The notes under the pieces: model-generated
The model's input: the letters and a program-made list of their open reading frames with translations, nothing else
Databases searched by the model: none
What the model was told of the DNA's origin: nothing
Shown here: positions 62,601 to 64,000 of the stretch, piece by piece
Layout: each line of letters opens with the position of its first letter
Numbering within the stretch: the stretch's first letter is position 1
Made by a program: the position numbers and the translations under genes
Source of the DNA: Brachionus sp. 'Tiscar'
Taxonomy: Eukaryota; Rotifera; Eurotatoria; Ploima; Brachionidae
Length of the DNA: 64,000 nt
Reading direction: 5' to 3'
Assembly (NCBI GenBank): GCA_006352455.1
Contig: VANL01000014.1
Span: 62,001-126,000 of the forward strand

Positions 62601-62926
62601 ATTATTTAGAGATAATACTTACTTAATGGCTGGTTATTATTGATTATATGATTAAAATTTAAATTTTCTGGATTTTCCAGTATAAAGTTTGCGTTATTGA
62701 AATTTTTTGGAGAATTGGATGATGAATATAAACTCAAACCAGAATCAGAGTCATGGTCAGAATTGGTTATTTGCTGAAAATTTGCTTCAATTGAATTTAT
62801 AGATTCAGGAGACATTGTAGACCAGTCGTCAAGTAAAAGATCGTCTAAATTAAATTGCTCAGCATCGTCTGGTAGCACATTCTGAGACTTGTTTGACACT
62901 AATTCATTTGTTAGAAAAGCGTCCAT
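59691..62926 (-). CDS. ATF6: ATF6, ER-anchored bZIP transcription factor
   Basis: Unfolded-protein-response sensor; on ER stress the family moves to the Golgi, is cut by S1P and S2P, and its cytosolic bZIP half activates chaperone genes. Seven exons (62926-62623, 62563-61686, 61633-61526, 61035-60818, 60761-60369, 60303-60018, 59969-59691) give about 821 aa. An acidic activation region (FNLDDLLLDDW) is followed by a long Ser/Asn-rich stretch. The basic region is MIKNRESACLSRKRKKE, then a leucine zipper (NLETCLKEEKEKNEKL). A single membrane helix lies at about 483-502 (PFVLLAIFFIFGLNIFSFM). The lumenal domain has a candidate S1P site RKLL near 562, an INGTW segment, and the ATF6-specific C-terminal block DHMMLPALIHNKT with MKIDCEVTDARLFNI. 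Confidence 0.95.
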
Positions 62927-64000
62927 TTTATTTATTTAATAAGACAAAAAACTAATTTAATACAAATAAAATTTCTAGATATTTCTTTAAAAATAAATTT
63001 AGTCATTTATGTTAATATTCTATGCCTCGTTAAAAAAGATCGATAAACTAAGATAAGAAAAAGTAACGTAAAAATAAAAATTCAGCGCCGAACTGACCGT
63101 ATTTAACTTTCGAGACAGTTTCATTTTTATTGCTATTTAAAGAACCCTCGAGAAATGTCAATAAATAATTTACATAGTTTTTAAATATGCATTAAAATAT
63201 TATAAAATTTTCTTAGTATCATATACTGTTTTATTTTGAAATAATAACACGTATCATAAAAATAATAGCAAATATAACTTAACGTAATTTAAAAATTAGC
63301 TTGTTTTCATTATTTTTTTTTGAAATGGACAAAAATCCTATAGAAAAAAAATTATGATATGCTGGAAATTAAGTTAAAAATTTAATAAAAATAAAAAAAT
63401 TTAATAAAAAAAAATAAATATAGCTTTATTTAACTTTTGTTGCCAAGAAATCTGATAAAGAATATAAATCTAAACTAAAATGTAAATTTATTTAACAATG
63501 ACATTCTTCACGTTTCTTTGAGGAATGCTATTTTAATTTTTGAAAAATTAGATTGAATCTTTAAGTTTTTTATATAATAGAGATCCTAAAAATTTAAACA
63601 TGTTTTTTATTCGAAATTTGATTTGAATGAATAATGTTTTTTTTTTCTTTCCAAAAAGGTTTCATAATTCTTTTCTTAAACCAATATACTATGATAATTA
63701 GAAAAATTCTAAAAATCAATAAATTTTTTAACAAAAATTAAAAGCCTCGCTATTTATGTTTTTAAAAAAATTAACTCGTTTAATGAGATAAAAATTTAAC
63801 AACTTATAAAAAATTTAGAAAAATCACAATTTATAACAAAAATATATGGGAAGTATAAAACAACACTTTTTTAAATTATTTCTAGCTTTTTGAAATTTTA
63901 GAAAATTCTTATCTTTATATAATTTTGGATTTTTCTAAATTTATGAATTAAATCATGTTTTCATATTAAATTTATTTATTTTTAATATATTAAAAAATTA
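62927..64000. other. Upstream region of ATF6
   Basis: AT-rich sequence upstream of the ATF6 start codon. The slightly more GC-rich patch at about 63080-63155 may mark the promoter or 5' untranslated region; this is a guess. No further gene is visible. Confidence 0.4.

Noticed and set aside
1..64000. CRISPR arrays, operons, Shine-Dalgarno sites, prophage or plasmid features
   Set aside because: None seen. The window has spliced genes and eukaryotic families throughout, so bacterial feature types do not apply.

Overview
This is nuclear DNA of a small-genome bilaterian animal. It is very AT-rich, most genes are split by GT-AG introns of about 45-60 nt, and the gene content is metazoan: a GON-domain ADAMTS protease, a matrix metalloproteinase, a TRPV channel, pentameric ligand-gated channels, ATF6 and the NEDD8 E1. 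Base composition and micro-introns resemble a rotifer or similar AT-rich lophotrochozoan, but that placement is inference. I assembled exons by hand from splice sites, reading phase and remembered family sequences. Every multi-exon model given closes in frame.

Layout. 779-4988 (-): CNOT6/CCR4 deadenylase, with three transposon-like inverted-repeat elements in its two long introns. 4989-8613: empty AT-rich spacer. 8614-14101 (+): UBA3 (NEDD8 E1, no introns), MITD1 (MIT plus PLD-like, abscission) and TMEM104 (amino-acid-transporter-like). 15770-20158 (+): a secreted or anchored protein with two Cache-like plus EGF-like units resembling GPR158/GPR179 ectodomains. 20862-20944 (-): tRNA-Leu(UAA), divergent from MGME1 (21045-22623, mitochondrial DNA exonuclease). 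22976-24008: a repeat-rich patch with a TTAA-flanked piggyBac-like MITE. 26510-27091 (+): an unrecognised single-pass membrane protein. 28135-37683 (-): a 30-exon ADAMTS9/20/GON-1 gene. 42018-45557 (+): two tandem pentameric ligand-gated channel genes without the Cys-loop cysteines. 45964-52063 (-): PHYHD1, PEBP1 and a TRPV channel. 55187-58059 (+): a furin-activated, C-terminally anchored MMP. 58229-58703 (-): a small gene, probably TSEN15. 59691-62926 (-): ATF6.

The genes do not form one pathway. Themes are extracellular matrix remodelling (ADAMTS, MMP), sensory or ion-channel proteins (TRPV, the two channels, the Cache/EGF protein) and housekeeping (CNOT6, UBA3, MITD1, TSEN15, MGME1, ATF6). 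The least ordinary items are the tandem Cys-less channel pair, the double Cache/EGF protein, and several families of short non-autonomous transposons, one with an intact 9-bp target duplication and one family sitting in TA sites.
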